Shown: positions 42,256 to 51,272 of the stretch, piece by piece
How positions within the stretch are numbered: the first letter of the stretch is position 1
Layout: each line of letters starts with the position of its first letter
Assembly (NCBI RefSeq): GCF_032062175.1
Contig: NZ_DAMBQK010000002.1
Location: 310,001-374,000, forward strand
DNA from: Atlantibacter sp032062175
GTDB taxonomy: Bacteria; Pseudomonadota; Gammaproteobacteria; Enterobacterales; Enterobacteriaceae
Direction of reading: 5' to 3'
Length of the DNA stretch: 64,000 nt
Translations under genes and position numbers: made by a program
Notes under the pieces: generated by a model
Seen by the model: only the letters and a program-made list of their open reading frames with translations
Told to the model about the DNA's origin: nothing
Databases searched by the model: none

Positions 42256-43446
42256 ATGTTTTCCCGGTTTTCAACGTTACGGCGCATCCCTTCCGGCGTC
42301 TGGGTGGTGGGTGGCGTCAGCCTGTTGATGGATGTCTCCTCGGAAATGATCCACAGCCTGCTGCCGCTATTTATGGCGACTACGCTTGGGGCCAGCGTGC
42401 TGGTCATCGGGCTGATTGAGGGGCTGGCGGAAGCGACGGCGCTGATGGTGAAAGTGTTTTCCGGCGTGATTAGTGACTGGCTGGGCAAACGCAAAGGGCT
42501 GGCGCTGCTGGGATACAGTCTCGGTGCGCTGAGTAAACCGCTGTTCGCTATTGCTTCTACCTCCGGCATGATCCTCACCGCTCGCCTGACGGACCGTCTC
42601 GGTAAGGGTATCCGTGGCGCGCCGCGTGATGCGCTGGTTGCTGACGTCACCCCGCCGGAACTGCGCGGCGCGGCATTTGGGCTACGCCAGTCGTTAGATA
42701 CCCTCGGTGCGTTTCTCGGCCCGCTGTTGGCGGTGGGGTTAATGTTCCTGTGGCACGATGATTTCCGTGCCATCTTTTGGGTAGCGGTGATCCCTGGCAT
42801 GATGGCCGTGGCGCTGCTGTTCTTCGGGCTGCACGAGCCGCGCACACCGGTAGCGCAAAAGCGCACCAATCCTGTTAGCCGCGCGAATCTGCGCCGGTTG
42901 GGAAACGCCACCTGGTGGATCATTGCCCTGGGCGGTATTTTTACCCTGGCGCGTTTCAGCGAGGCGTTTCTGGTGCTCAAAGCGCTGGAAGTGGATATCC
43001 CGCTGGCGTTGATCCCGCTGGTCATGGTGGCAATGAATCTGCTCTATTCCGTTACCGCTTATCCCTTCGGCAAGCTTTCTGACTCCATGAGCCACAGTCA
43101 GTTGTTGCAGTGGGGCCTGGTGGTACTGATTCTGGCAGACATCGTGCTGGCGCTCAGTACCCACTGGGCAGGCGTGCTGGTCGGCGTGGCGCTGTGGGGC
43201 ATTCATATGGGGATGACGCAGGGACTGCTTGCCGCCATGATCGCCGCCGCCTCGCCTGCTGATTTGCGCGGGACGGCGTTTGGCATGTTCAGCATGATTA
43301 GCGGTGTGGCATTGCTGCTCGCCAGTACCGGCGCGGGCATATTGTGGGCGTTTTCCGGTTCGGCCTCGACGTTTATCGCCGGCGCGCTGATTTGCCTGGC
43401 AACGCTGGTCTATTTGCGGGTTATGGCGGTGCGTCACGCGGGTTAA
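42256..43446 (+). CDS. MFS transporter of unknown substrate
   Basis: A 396-residue, 12-helix major facilitator. Motifs are GVSLLMDVSSEMIHSLLPLF in TM1, SDWLGKRKGLALLGYSLG (motif A), LTDRLGKGIRGAPRDALVADVTP in the loop after TM4 and LRQSLDTLGAFLGPLLAV in TM5. This pattern occurs in a widespread group of uncharacterised bacterial exporters. It lies alone between the methyltransferase (divergent) and the DJ-1 gene (convergent), and the sequence gives no clue to its ligand. Confidence 0.88.
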   Translation: MFSRFSTLRRIPSGVWVVGGVSLLMDVSSEMIHSLLPLFMATTLGASVLVIGLIEGLAEATALMVKVFSGVISDWLGKRKGLALLGYSLGALSKPLFAIASTSGMILTARLTDRLGKGIRGAPRDALVADVTPPELRGAAFGLRQSLDTLGAFLGPLLAVGLMFLWHDDFRAIFWVAVIPGMMAVALLFFGLHEPRTPVAQKRTNPVSRANLRRLGNATWWIIALGGIFTLARFSEAFLVLKALEVDIPLALIPLVMVAMNLLYSVTAYPFGKLSDSMSHSQLLQWGLVVLILADIVLALSTHWAGVLVGVALWGIHMGMTQGLLAAMIAAASPADLRGTAFGMFSMISGVALLLASTGAGILWAFSGSASTFIAGALICLATLVYLRVMAVRHAG

Positions 43447-43451
43447 TCGTC

Positions 43452-43478
43452 ATGCCCGGCAGTAACGTTGCCGGGCAT
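43452..43478. terminator. Bidirectional terminator hairpin
   Basis: ATGCCCGGCA and TGCCGGGCAT form a perfect 10-bp stem with a 7-nt loop, followed by ATTTCG. It sits between the converging MFS (43446) and DJ-1/PfpI (43489) genes. Confidence 0.75.
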
Positions 43479-43488
43479 ATTTCGTCAA

Positions 43489-44070
43489 TTACAGCTGGGT
43501 AAGGTCGGTCATGATTTTATAATTAATATGCTCCGCCTGCTCGATGACACCCGCGTAATTCCCGGTAAGCACAAAGGCCAGCGTAAAAGCAAAATCAAAC
43601 GCCGCACCCACGCCCTGCCCGCTGAGTAAATTGCCCGCTTTGACCACGGGCAGATCCTCATAAATGCCATCGGTAACTGTTTCATAAAACGTCCCGGAAC
43701 AGACGTAACGCCGCCCTTTTAATAATCCATGTGGCGCAAGCACCTTCGCGGCAGCCGAGCATATCGGGCAAATCAATTTACCCGCTTCATCGTGGCGGCG
43801 AATAAACGCGATGGCCGTTTCATTTTTGGCGAGATGATCGGTTCCCTCCGGGCCGCCAGGAATAACGACGGCATCAAAATGCTTTTCCACACAATCAGCC
43901 AGCAATAAATCAGCACAAACAGGCACCGCATGATAACTGACGACGTTTCGCTGCTCGTCACAGGCCACCGTCGTCACCTCGATACCGAGCCGGGAAAGAA
44001 TATCCAGCGTGATAATGGCCTCCGCTTCTTCAAATCCCGGTGCAAGCAAAAGCGCAATAGTTTTCTTCAT
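43489..44070 (-). CDS. DJ-1/PfpI-family protein
   Basis: A 193-residue protein with the DJ-1/ThiJ fold: KTIALLLAPGFEEAEAI with the conserved Glu, AVVIPGGPEGTDHL, and the nucleophile elbow KLICPICSAAAKVLA, where the cysteine precedes SAAA. Family members act as glyoxalases/deglycases, chaperones or stress proteins. The closest E. coli types are YajL or YhbO, but identity is uncertain. Single gene with its own terminator. Confidence 0.88.
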   Translation of the reverse strand: MKKTIALLLAPGFEEAEAIITLDILSRLGIEVTTVACDEQRNVVSYHAVPVCADLLLADCVEKHFDAVVIPGGPEGTDHLAKNETAIAFIRRHDEAGKLICPICSAAAKVLAPHGLLKGRRYVCSGTFYETVTDGIYEDLPVVKAGNLLSGQGVGAAFDFAFTLAFVLTGNYAGVIEQAEHINYKIMTDLTQL

Positions 44071-44432
44071 TCATCTCATCCATTATTTAAATCCAGGTGG
44101 GATTAATTTGCGATGAAGCGAAAGTTTATAAAACAATGTTTTAAACCAAACGTCGAAGAAACCGGGAAAATAAGAAAACAACGCGATAAAACGCAATTAA
44201 TTGAATAATTCATTTTCTATAAATATCAATGCTAGTAATTACGCAAAGATGATAAATGTTGCGATAGCATTAAATATATCATTAACTTAAAATGAATTTT
44301 TTACATCTGCATCCCGCCGTATCACAGTTTTTAATTCATAAGGGTTATAAATATATACCCCTTGATCATAATCAACCTTAGAAAAGCTTATGCAACTTAT
44401 GGTCCCCTTTGGATGCAATGAGGGTGCTTATA
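44071..44432 (+). promoter_or_regulatory. Upstream region of the dms-like operon with FNR and NarL-type sites
   Basis: 362 nt, AT-rich. TTGATCATAATCAA at 44362-44375 is a perfect match to the FNR box TTGAT-N4-ATCAA. TACCCCT at 44356-44362 fits the NarL heptamer TACYYMT and abuts it. If FNR acts at -41.5, transcription would start near 44410, with TTATGG near 44397 as a possible -10. This predicts anaerobic activation and nitrate repression, as for other DMSO-reductase operons. The rest also carries the DJ-1 gene promoter. Confidence 0.8.
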
Positions 44433-46865
44433 ATGAAAAAAAGACTACATGAGATATTAACTACACCAATCTCACGGCGGGATACCGTCACCACCGCCGC
44501 AAAAATAGGTTCTGCCGTTGCATTAAGCAACGCGATTTCTTTGCCATTTTCGGCATCGGCGCAGGCCGCGTCTGACGCAACGGGTGTTGATAGCGGTGAA
44601 ACCGTGCGTCACAGCGCCTGTCTGGTTAACTGCGGCAGCCGCTGCGCGCTGAAAGTGATCGTAAAAGACGATCGCATTGTGCGTATCGAACCCGAAGACG
44701 CGATTGATGATGCGGTTTTTGGTCAACATCAGATCCGCCCCTGCCTGCGCGGGCGATCTAACCGCTGGCGTGTGTACAGCCCGGACCGGATTAAATATCC
44801 TATGAAGCGGGTTGGTAAACGCGGCGAAGGGAAATTCAAACGTATTAGCTGGGATGAAGCCACCGCGTTTATTGCTGAAGAACTGAAGCGCGTGACGGAA
44901 AAATATGGCCGCGAAGCCATTTATTACAACTATCAGTCCGGGGCCTATTATCACACCCAGGGCACCCCTGCCTGGAAACGCCTGTTAAATCTCACCGGCG
45001 GCTACCTTAATTACCACAATACCTATTCCACCGCGCAAATCGCCAGCGCCACGCCGTACACCCACGGCAAATACGTCGGCAGCCACTTTACCCAGATCGC
45101 AAACTCCGATCTGGTGGTGTTTTTTGGTATGAACCTGTCGGAAACACGGATGTCCGGCGGCGGTCAGGTTGAAGAACTGCGCCGGGCGCTGGAAGCATCA
45201 AAAGCCCGCGTAGTGATCGTCGACCCGCGCTATACCGATTCGGTAATCACCGAACACGCTGAATGGCTGCCGATCCGCCCCACCACCGACGCCGCGCTGG
45301 TGGCGGGTCTGGCCCATACCTTGATCAGCGAAAACCTGATTGATGAAGCGCTGGTCAATCAATACTGCGTCGGCTTCGATCGCTCCACATTGCCAGAAAA
45401 CGCCGCGCCCAACGCCAGTTATAAAGATTATGTGATGGGCACCGGCAACGACGGCATTGAGAAAACGCCGGAATGGGCGGCGCAAATCACCGGTATCCCG
45501 GCCACGCGCATTAAGCAACTGGCGCGGGAAATCGTGGCGGCACGCGCCTGTTACATTGGCCAGGGCTGGGGCCCGCAGCGCCATGCCAATGGCGAGCAGA
45601 CGGTGCGCGCCATCCAGACGCTCCCCGCCATTACCGGCCATTTTGGATTACCGGGCACCAATAACGGCAACTGGCCTTATGGCACTCCCTACGGCGTACC
45701 GCTGCTGCCCACCGGCACCAACCCGGTTAAAGCCTCGATCCCCTGCTATCTGTGGACCGACGCAATACTCAATCCAGAAAAAATGACTGCCACGACGATG
45801 GGCGTGAAAGGCGTCGAGAAGCTGAACGTCGGCATTAAGCTGTTTTTCAACCAGGCCGGGAACGCGCTGCTGAACCAGCACGGCGATATCAACCGCACCC
45901 GTAAAATCCTCGCTGATGAATCGCTATGCGAAACCATTATCGTGATTGAAAACCACATGACGCCGAGCGCCAAATACGCCGATCTGCTGCTGCCGGAAAC
46001 CAGCTATCTGGAAGCGGAAGACCTGGTGGATAGCTCGTATGCGGCGGGTTCGCACAACTACATGATCGCTTTGCAAAAAACCATTACGCCGATGTGGGAA
46101 GTGCGCAGCACCTACGATATTTGCGCCGATATCGCCGGGCATCTGGGGCTGCGCGAGCAGTACACCGAAGGCCGCACTCAAGCGCAGTGGGCGGAATACC
46201 ACTATCAGCAGGTGCGGGAAAAACGCCCCTATCTTCCAGAGTGGTCGGTCGCCAAAAACAAAGGGATTATCGACCAGAAAATCGCCACCGAACGCCAAAG
46301 CATCGCGTTTATCGATTTCCGTGAAGACGCGGCGGCCCATCCGCTGGAAACACCGTCTGGTAAAATTGAGATCTACTCTCAGGCGCTGGCGGATCTGGCA
46401 CAGAAATGGACGTTGCCGGAAGGCGATCGCATCCCGGCAGTGCCGGAATTCTGTGTGGTGAAAGAGTCACACCTTAATAAAGAACTGACGGCGAAGTACC
46501 CGCTGCAACTTAGCGGCTTCCACACCAAAGGCCATACCCACTCGACTTACACCAATGTGCTGGCGCTGCATGAAGCAGTACCGGATGAAGTGTGGATCAA
46601 CCCAATTGACGCCAGCGCGCGGCAGCTCTCTTCCGGCGATATCGTGCATGTGTTTAACGATCGCGGCGTGGTGGAGATCCCCTGCAAGGTGACGCAGCGT
46701 ATCCTGCCGGGCGTGGCGGCGATGCCGCAGGGCGCGTGGACGCGGCTCAACAATCAGGGCGTGGACGTGGGCGGATGCATTAACTCGCTGACCAGCCATC
46801 TGCCATCGCCGCTGGCGAAAGGCAACCCGCAGCATACCAACCTGGTTGAGATCAAACGCGCTTAA
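44433..46865 (+). CDS. DmsA/YnfE-type molybdopterin oxidoreductase catalytic subunit
   Basis: The catalytic subunit of a DMSO-reductase-family enzyme that reduces DMSO, N-oxides, selenate or related compounds anaerobically. A twin-arginine signal (SRRDTVTTAAKIGSAVALS) directs folded export. The 4Fe-4S motif is ACLVNCGSRC followed by RPCLRG. Molybdopterin-binding segments include YYNYQSGAYYHTQGTPAWKR, YSTAQIASATPYT, and the C-terminal PQGAWTRLNNQGVDVGG. The length, 810 residues, is normal. I chose the ATG at 44433 over an upstream ATG at 44409. It resembles YnfE/YnfF and the second DmsA of Salmonella. The electron acceptor cannot be read from sequence. Confidence 0.93.
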   Translation: MKKRLHEILTTPISRRDTVTTAAKIGSAVALSNAISLPFSASAQAASDATGVDSGETVRHSACLVNCGSRCALKVIVKDDRIVRIEPEDAIDDAVFGQHQIRPCLRGRSNRWRVYSPDRIKYPMKRVGKRGEGKFKRISWDEATAFIAEELKRVTEKYGREAIYYNYQSGAYYHTQGTPAWKRLLNLTGGYLNYHNTYSTAQIASATPYTHGKYVGSHFTQIANSDLVVFFGMNLSETRMSGGGQVEELRRALEASKARVVIVDPRYTDSVITEHAEWLPIRPTTDAALVAGLAHTLISENLIDEALVNQYCVGFDRSTLPENAAPNASYKDYVMGTGNDGIEKTPEWAAQITGIPATRIKQLAREIVAARACYIGQGWGPQRHANGEQTVRAIQTLPAITGHFGLPGTNNGNWPYGTPYGVPLLPTGTNPVKASIPCYLWTDAILNPEKMTATTMGVKGVEKLNVGIKLFFNQAGNALLNQHGDINRTRKILADESLCETIIVIENHMTPSAKYADLLLPETSYLEAEDLVDSSYAAGSHNYMIALQKTITPMWEVRSTYDICADIAGHLGLREQYTEGRTQAQWAEYHYQQVREKRPYLPEWSVAKNKGIIDQKIATERQSIAFIDFREDAAAHPLETPSGKIEIYSQALADLAQKWTLPEGDRIPAVPEFCVVKESHLNKELTAKYPLQLSGFHTKGHTHSTYTNVLALHEAVPDEVWINPIDASARQLSSGDIVHVFNDRGVVEIPCKVTQRILPGVAAMPQGAWTRLNNQGVDVGGCINSLTSHLPSPLAKGNPQHTNLVEIKRA

Positions 46866-46872
46866 GGAGTGA

Positions 46873-47505
46873 ATGAAAATGAAACAATATGGCTTTTACG
46901 TTGACTCCTCGCGCTGTTCGGGCTGCAAAACCTGCCAGGTGAGTTGCAAAGACAATAAAGATTTAGAGGTGGGGCCGAAGCTGCGCCGGGTTTATGAATA
47001 CGGCGGCGGCAGTTGGGTGCAGGAAGGCGATAGCTGGCACAACGATACCTTCAGTTATTACCTGTCCATCGCCTGCAACCATTGCGATCAACCCACCTGC
47101 GTGGCGGGCTGCCCGACCGGGGCAATGCACAAGCGCGAGGAAGATGGTCTGGTTCTGGTGGACGATTCCCTCTGCGTGGGCTGCCGCTACTGTGAAATGC
47201 GCTGCCCGTACGGCGCGCCGCAGTTTGATGCCAAAGCGAAAGTGATGCGCAAATGCGACGGCTGTCTGGATCGGCTGGAGAAAAACCTGCGCCCGATCTG
47301 CGTGGATTCCTGCCCGCAGCGTGCGCTGGACTTTGGGCCGATTGACGAACTGCGCCAGAAATACGGCGCGGAAAACCAAATCGCCCCGCTGCCATCGGCA
47401 AGCTTTACCCATCCTAATCTGGTGGTGAAACCGCATCCGAAGGCGCGGCCAACCGGCGATAAAGAAGGCGCTATTCAGAATTTACGGGAGGTGCGTCATG
47501 CATGA
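46873..47505 (+). CDS. DmsB/YnfG-type iron-sulfur electron-transfer subunit
   Basis: A 210-residue ferredoxin-like subunit with four cysteine clusters: CSGCKTCQVSCKDN, CNHCDQPTCVAGCPTGAM, CVGCRYCEMRCPYGAPQ and CDGCLDRLEKNLRPICVDSCPQRAL. These bind four 4Fe-4S centres relaying electrons from the membrane anchor to the catalytic subunit. It starts 7 nt after the DmsA stop and overlaps the anchor gene by 8 nt. Confidence 0.94.
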   Translation: MKMKQYGFYVDSSRCSGCKTCQVSCKDNKDLEVGPKLRRVYEYGGGSWVQEGDSWHNDTFSYYLSIACNHCDQPTCVAGCPTGAMHKREEDGLVLVDDSLCVGCRYCEMRCPYGAPQFDAKAKVMRKCDGCLDRLEKNLRPICVDSCPQRALDFGPIDELRQKYGAENQIAPLPSASFTHPNLVVKPHPKARPTGDKEGAIQNLREVRHA

Positions 47506-48274
47506 GTTACCGTTGGTGTTCTTTACCGTCCTGACGCAAAGCGCGGTCGGCGCATTTATCCTGCTGCTGATTGGCGCAACGCTGGGGCACATTGAGGCGC
47601 GCCGTCTGGCAATCGGACTGTTTGCGGCAGTGTGCCTGTTCGGGCTGGGCGTGGTGATGGGGATTTTCCACGTTGGGCAGCCGCTGCGCGCCATGAATAT
47701 GCTGTTCCGCGTTGGGCATTCGCCGATGAGCAACGAAATTGTGCTCTCTGCGGTATTCGGCACCGTCGCAGGCCTTGCGGCGCTGGGGCTGTTGTTGGAT
47801 CGCGGGGCGCGTAAGCTGTTCGTTGCGCTGGCCTGGCTGGCGGCGGCAATTGGCGTGGTGTTTGTTTTCGCTATTCCGCGCATCTACCAGTTGCCGACGG
47901 TGACGACGTGGAGTTCCTCCTGGACCACCGTCATGATGGTGTTAACGCCGCTGATTGGCGGCGGCGCACTGGCGGCGGCGCTGGGCGTGCGTCGTTTGGG
48001 GCTGATTGTTAGTATCGCGGGGATTATCGCCAGCTTCTGCCTGCGCCCGGGCTATCTGTCTTCCATCCTGTTAGCGGATGCCCCGCTGGCGGCGGCGCAG
48101 TCCGACTGGTTTACCGCTCAGGCGGTGCTACTGGCGGCGGGTGCGCTGGGCGCGCTGGTGTTTATGCGTGCCAGAAGTGGCCAGGCACTGCTGTTCGCTA
48201 CCGCTGCGGTGGTGATCTCAGCGGAACTGGTAGGCCGTATCGCGTTTTACAATCTGTGGACGTTACCGATGTAA
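47498..48274 (+). CDS. DmsC/YnfH-type membrane anchor subunit
   Basis: A 258-residue protein with about eight hydrophobic helices, opening MHELPLVFFTVLTQSAVGAFILLLIG, the DmsC hallmark. It oxidises menaquinol and anchors the DmsAB-like dimer at the periplasmic face of the inner membrane. MGIFHVGQPLRAMNMLF carries the conserved His region. The start overlaps the iron-sulfur subunit gene. Confidence 0.93.
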   Translation: MHELPLVFFTVLTQSAVGAFILLLIGATLGHIEARRLAIGLFAAVCLFGLGVVMGIFHVGQPLRAMNMLFRVGHSPMSNEIVLSAVFGTVAGLAALGLLLDRGARKLFVALAWLAAAIGVVFVFAIPRIYQLPTVTTWSSSWTTVMMVLTPLIGGGALAAALGVRRLGLIVSIAGIIASFCLRPGYLSSILLADAPLAAAQSDWFTAQAVLLAAGALGALVFMRARSGQALLFATAAVVISAELVGRIAFYNLWTLPM

Positions 48275-48282
48275 CAGGTTAC

Positions 48283-48302
48283 GGGCGGGCTTCGGTCCGC
48301 CC
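48283..48302 (+). terminator. Intra-operon GC hairpin
   Basis: GGGCGG and CCGCCC pair across GCTTCGGT, just after the anchor-subunit stop and before the chaperone gene. There is no U-run, so it likely lowers or stabilises downstream mRNA rather than ending the operon. Confidence 0.4.
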
Positions 48303-48329
48303 TGTAGCGGTATTAATAAGGAATTGTGC

Positions 48330-48923
48330 ATGACATCTGCTGCTGTACTGCCGCGTATTCTCGGCGCGTTATTTTACTACTCACCAGAACGTCCCGAGGT
48401 TAAGGCACTGATCGCATGTCTGCCGACGCTGCCATCGCTCTATGCCTGGGCCGACCCACAAACCGTTTCACCGCTCTGTGAAAACTGGCCCGTTGCGGCT
48501 GAAGATGAACTCAACTGGCAGTATTCGGTGCTGTTTGAAGGCCAGGGTGAAATGGTCGCGCCGCCCTGGGGTTCGGTGTATCTGGAAAAAGACAATCTGC
48601 TGATGGGCGAAACCACCGCCGGGTATTGCGGTTTTTTGCGCAGCTACGGCCTGGCGTTTGATGGGCAGCAACAGGAGCCGGAAGACCAGTTTGGCCTGAT
48701 GCTGCTCGCGTACTCTGCGTTTTTAGAGCGCAGCAACCGGCAAGCCGCCATGGCGTTGCTGGAACAATATCTTTTACCCTGGGCGCCGCGTTATCTGGCG
48801 TTATTGCAACAAAACGCTGTGAGTCCTTTCTACGCCAGGCTGGCGCAGATCGCCGACCTGTATTTGCAAGATGTAAAGCAGCAGCAGGCGCTTAATCCCG
48901 TTGAACGGCGGATTTTCATGTGA
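48330..48923 (+). CDS. TorD/DmsD-family redox enzyme maturation chaperone
   Basis: A 197-residue helical chaperone that binds the Tat signal of the molybdoenzyme subunit and prevents premature export. Family segments are ILGALFYYSPERPEVKALIACLP, NWQYSVLFEGQGEMVAPPWGSVYLEKDNLLMGETT (the conserved DmsD region) and QYLLPWAPRYLALLQQN. The ATG at 48330 with AAGGA upstream is preferred to the TTG two codons earlier. Its stop overlaps the next gene. Confidence 0.92.
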   Translation: MTSAAVLPRILGALFYYSPERPEVKALIACLPTLPSLYAWADPQTVSPLCENWPVAAEDELNWQYSVLFEGQGEMVAPPWGSVYLEKDNLLMGETTAGYCGFLRSYGLAFDGQQQEPEDQFGLMLLAYSAFLERSNRQAAMALLEQYLLPWAPRYLALLQQNAVSPFYARLAQIADLYLQDVKQQQALNPVERRIFM

Positions 48924-49462
48924 TGAACAAAAACGAGCGCTACTACCAGGAATACATGTCTCATCGCCACGTTAGCCGCCGCGGGCTGTTTCGGGCATTT
49001 GTGACAGCGTCACGCAACGTAGCGCCGCCGCCTGCTGCGCTGCCACCGTGGCCGTTACCGCCTGGCACCGTCACAAGCGCGGAATTTTTCGCCCGGTGCG
49101 ATCAATGCCAACACTGCGTGCAGGCGTGCCCGATGGGCATTCTGATCGCCCGTCAGGACGGGTTTCCGCAACTGACCATTGAATACGCCAGTTGCGACGG
49201 CTGTGGAAAGTGCATTCAGGCGTGTTCTGGCGGCGCGTTACAGCCTCAACCGCGCTTCGATACCCGTTTACGCCCGTCCTTTTCCGATGCCTGTACGCAC
49301 GGTTCGCGTGGGTGCGAAATTTGCGTGGAAGGTTGCCCACAGCAGGCGTGTGTTATTGGCGGTTCAGGCCTGCCGGAGGCTGATCACGACCGCTGCAACG
49401 GCTGTGGCGAATGCCTGATCCAGTGCGACCGTCAGGCCGTCACGCTACATTCAGTTATATAA
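48920..49462 (+). CDS. NapF-like ferredoxin-type protein
   Basis: A 180-residue cytoplasmic iron-sulfur protein. After HVSRRGLFRAFV there are three ferredoxin-type motifs: CDQCQHCVQACPMGIL, CDGCGKCIQACSGGAL and CNGCGECLIQCDRQAV. An extra CEICVEGCP is also present. NapF assists maturation of periplasmic nitrate reductase. Here the gene closes a dms-like operon, so it probably helps load or mature the DmsA-like subunit. Its start overlaps the chaperone stop by four bases. A matS site lies inside it at 49001. Confidence 0.9.
   Translation: MMNKNERYYQEYMSHRHVSRRGLFRAFVTASRNVAPPPAALPPWPLPPGTVTSAEFFARCDQCQHCVQACPMGILIARQDGFPQLTIEYASCDGCGKCIQACSGGALQPQPRFDTRLRPSFSDACTHGSRGCEICVEGCPQQACVIGGSGLPEADHDRCNGCGECLIQCDRQAVTLHSVI
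49001..49013. other. matS: matS site (MatP binding)
   Basis: GTGACAGCGTCAC matches the matS consensus GTGACRNYGTCAC exactly. It is 23 kb right of dif, inside the NapF-like gene. Confidence 0.8.
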
Positions 49463-49674
49463 CCCTGAAAGAGATAAGGTTGAACTCTTGTTCGATTCAT
49501 CTATAGTGTCGGACTTCGTAAATAATCTGTTAAAAATCCATCATGTTGCTTACGCCGCCCTGAGTTACCCCTTAACTCTTCGCACTGAATAGCCCAGTGC
49601 CTGAAAGACATCCCTTCAGCGGATGCGCTTTGCGTTGCGTAAAATTGTTAATCACTAACCATTGAGAAATCACT

Positions 49675-51153
49675 ATGTTGCTGTCCTCGACGCGTAAGGA
49701 CTGGCTGGGCAATGTCCGTGGCGACATCCTGGCGGGTATTGTTGTGGCGCTGGCCCTGATCCCGGAATCCATTGCGTTTTCCATTATCGCGGGAGTCGAC
49801 CCAAAGGTCGGCCTCTACTCTGCTTTTTGTATCACCGTGGTGATCGCCTTTTTCGGTGGGCGTCCGGCAATGATCTCCTCCGCGACCGGCGCGATGGCGC
49901 TGCTGATGGTGACGCTGGTGAAAGAACACGGGTTGCAATATTTGCTGGCCGCTTCAGCGTTAACCGGGGTGTTCCAGTTGCTGGCCGGGTATGTAAAGCT
50001 CGGCAGCCTGATGCGCTTTGTCTCCCGTTCGGTGGTAACCGGCTTTGTTAATGCGCTGGCGATCCTGATTTTTATGGCGCAACTGCCGGAGCTGACGAAT
50101 GTCACCTGGCACGTTTACGCGTTAACCGCAGGCGGGCTGGCGATTATCTATCTTTGGCCGCGAATCAATAAAACCATCCCCTCGCCGCTGGTTTGCATCC
50201 TCGTGATTACCGCCCTCTCCCTGTGGCTCAATCTGGACGTGCGGACCGTGGGCGATATGGGACAACTGCCCGACAGCCTGCCGGTGTTTTTGATCCCGGA
50301 TGTGCCGTTTAACCTGCAAACGTTGTGGATCATTCTGCCGTACTCCGCAGGGCTTGCTGCTGTGGGCCTGCTGGAGTCGATGATGACCGCCACCATCGTG
50401 GATGATATGACCGACACGACAAGTGATAAGAATCGTGAGTGTAAAGCCCAGGGCATCGCCAATATTTGCACGTCAATGATCGGCGGCATGGCGGGTTGCG
50501 CAATGATTGGTCAGTCGGTGATTAATGTAAAATCTGGCGCGCGCGGGCGGCTTTCTACGCTAACGGCAGGCCTGGTGCTGCTGGTACTGGTGGTGTTTTT
50601 AAATCAGTGGGTATCGCGCATCCCGATGGCGGCGCTGGTGGCGGTGATGATCATGGTTTCCATCGGCACCTTCTCATGGCGATCGATTCTTAATTTGCGT
50701 TCCCATCCCCCATCAACCAGCGTCGTGATGCTGGCGACGGTCGCCGTGGTGGTTGCTACCCATAACCTGGCGTTTGGTGTGTTTACCGGAGTGCTGATTG
50801 CAGCGCTCAACTTTGCCACTAAAGTGGCGCGCTATATGAACGTGGACAGCATCCGGAAGGGTGAAACGCGCACTTATCACGTACACGGCCAAATCTTTTT
50901 TGCCTCCGCTGACCGTTTTGTTGAGCACTTCAACCTGCGTGAACCGCTGCAAAACGTGGTTATTGACGTGCGTCATGCCCATTTTTGGGATATCACCGCC
51001 GTGGGTGCGCTCGATAAAGTCGTGATGAAGTTCCGTCGCGCGGGCGTTGAAGTGGAAATCATCGGGATGAGCGAGGCCACGCGTACTGTGATCGACCGTT
51101 TCGCTCTGCATGATAAATCCGACGCCGCCGCTAATCTCGCGTCCGGCCATTAA
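49675..51153 (+). CDS. SulP/SLC26 family anion permease with STAS domain
   Basis: A 492-residue transporter. The membrane domain (about 1-390) has the SulP opening LAGIVVALALIPESIAFSIIAGVDPKVGLYSAF, then PAMISSATGAMALLMV and GMAGCAMIGQSVINVKSGARGRLSTL. A cytoplasmic STAS domain follows (about 400-485: HVHGQIFFASADRFVEHF, VVIDVRHAHFWDITAVGALDKVV). Family members carry sulfate, bicarbonate or dicarboxylates. The substrate is not evident. The 212-nt upstream gap shows no gene. Confidence 0.9.
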   Translation: MLLSSTRKDWLGNVRGDILAGIVVALALIPESIAFSIIAGVDPKVGLYSAFCITVVIAFFGGRPAMISSATGAMALLMVTLVKEHGLQYLLAASALTGVFQLLAGYVKLGSLMRFVSRSVVTGFVNALAILIFMAQLPELTNVTWHVYALTAGGLAIIYLWPRINKTIPSPLVCILVITALSLWLNLDVRTVGDMGQLPDSLPVFLIPDVPFNLQTLWIILPYSAGLAAVGLLESMMTATIVDDMTDTTSDKNRECKAQGIANICTSMIGGMAGCAMIGQSVINVKSGARGRLSTLTAGLVLLVLVVFLNQWVSRIPMAALVAVMIMVSIGTFSWRSILNLRSHPPSTSVVMLATVAVVVATHNLAFGVFTGVLIAALNFATKVARYMNVDSIRKGETRTYHVHGQIFFASADRFVEHFNLREPLQNVVIDVRHAHFWDITAVGALDKVVMKFRRAGVEVEIIGMSEATRTVIDRFALHDKSDAAANLASGH

Positions 51154-51164
51154 TTCTCTTGAAG

Positions 51165-51186
51165 ACGGGCCGGAGCGCTGGCCCGT
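51165..51186 (+). terminator. Hairpin after the SulP gene
   Basis: ACGGGCC and GGCCCGT form a 7-bp stem with an 8-nt loop, 12 nt after the SulP stop. The following TGCTAAAAT is not a proper U-run, so termination is plausible but unproven. Confidence 0.45.
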
Positions 51187-51272
51187 TGCTAAAATCCCAC
51201 ACTTATCATCACGTTAATAATTTCTGCGGTTTACGTTAACGTATGGGCTGGTTTCGTTTTTGTGGAATTTTC

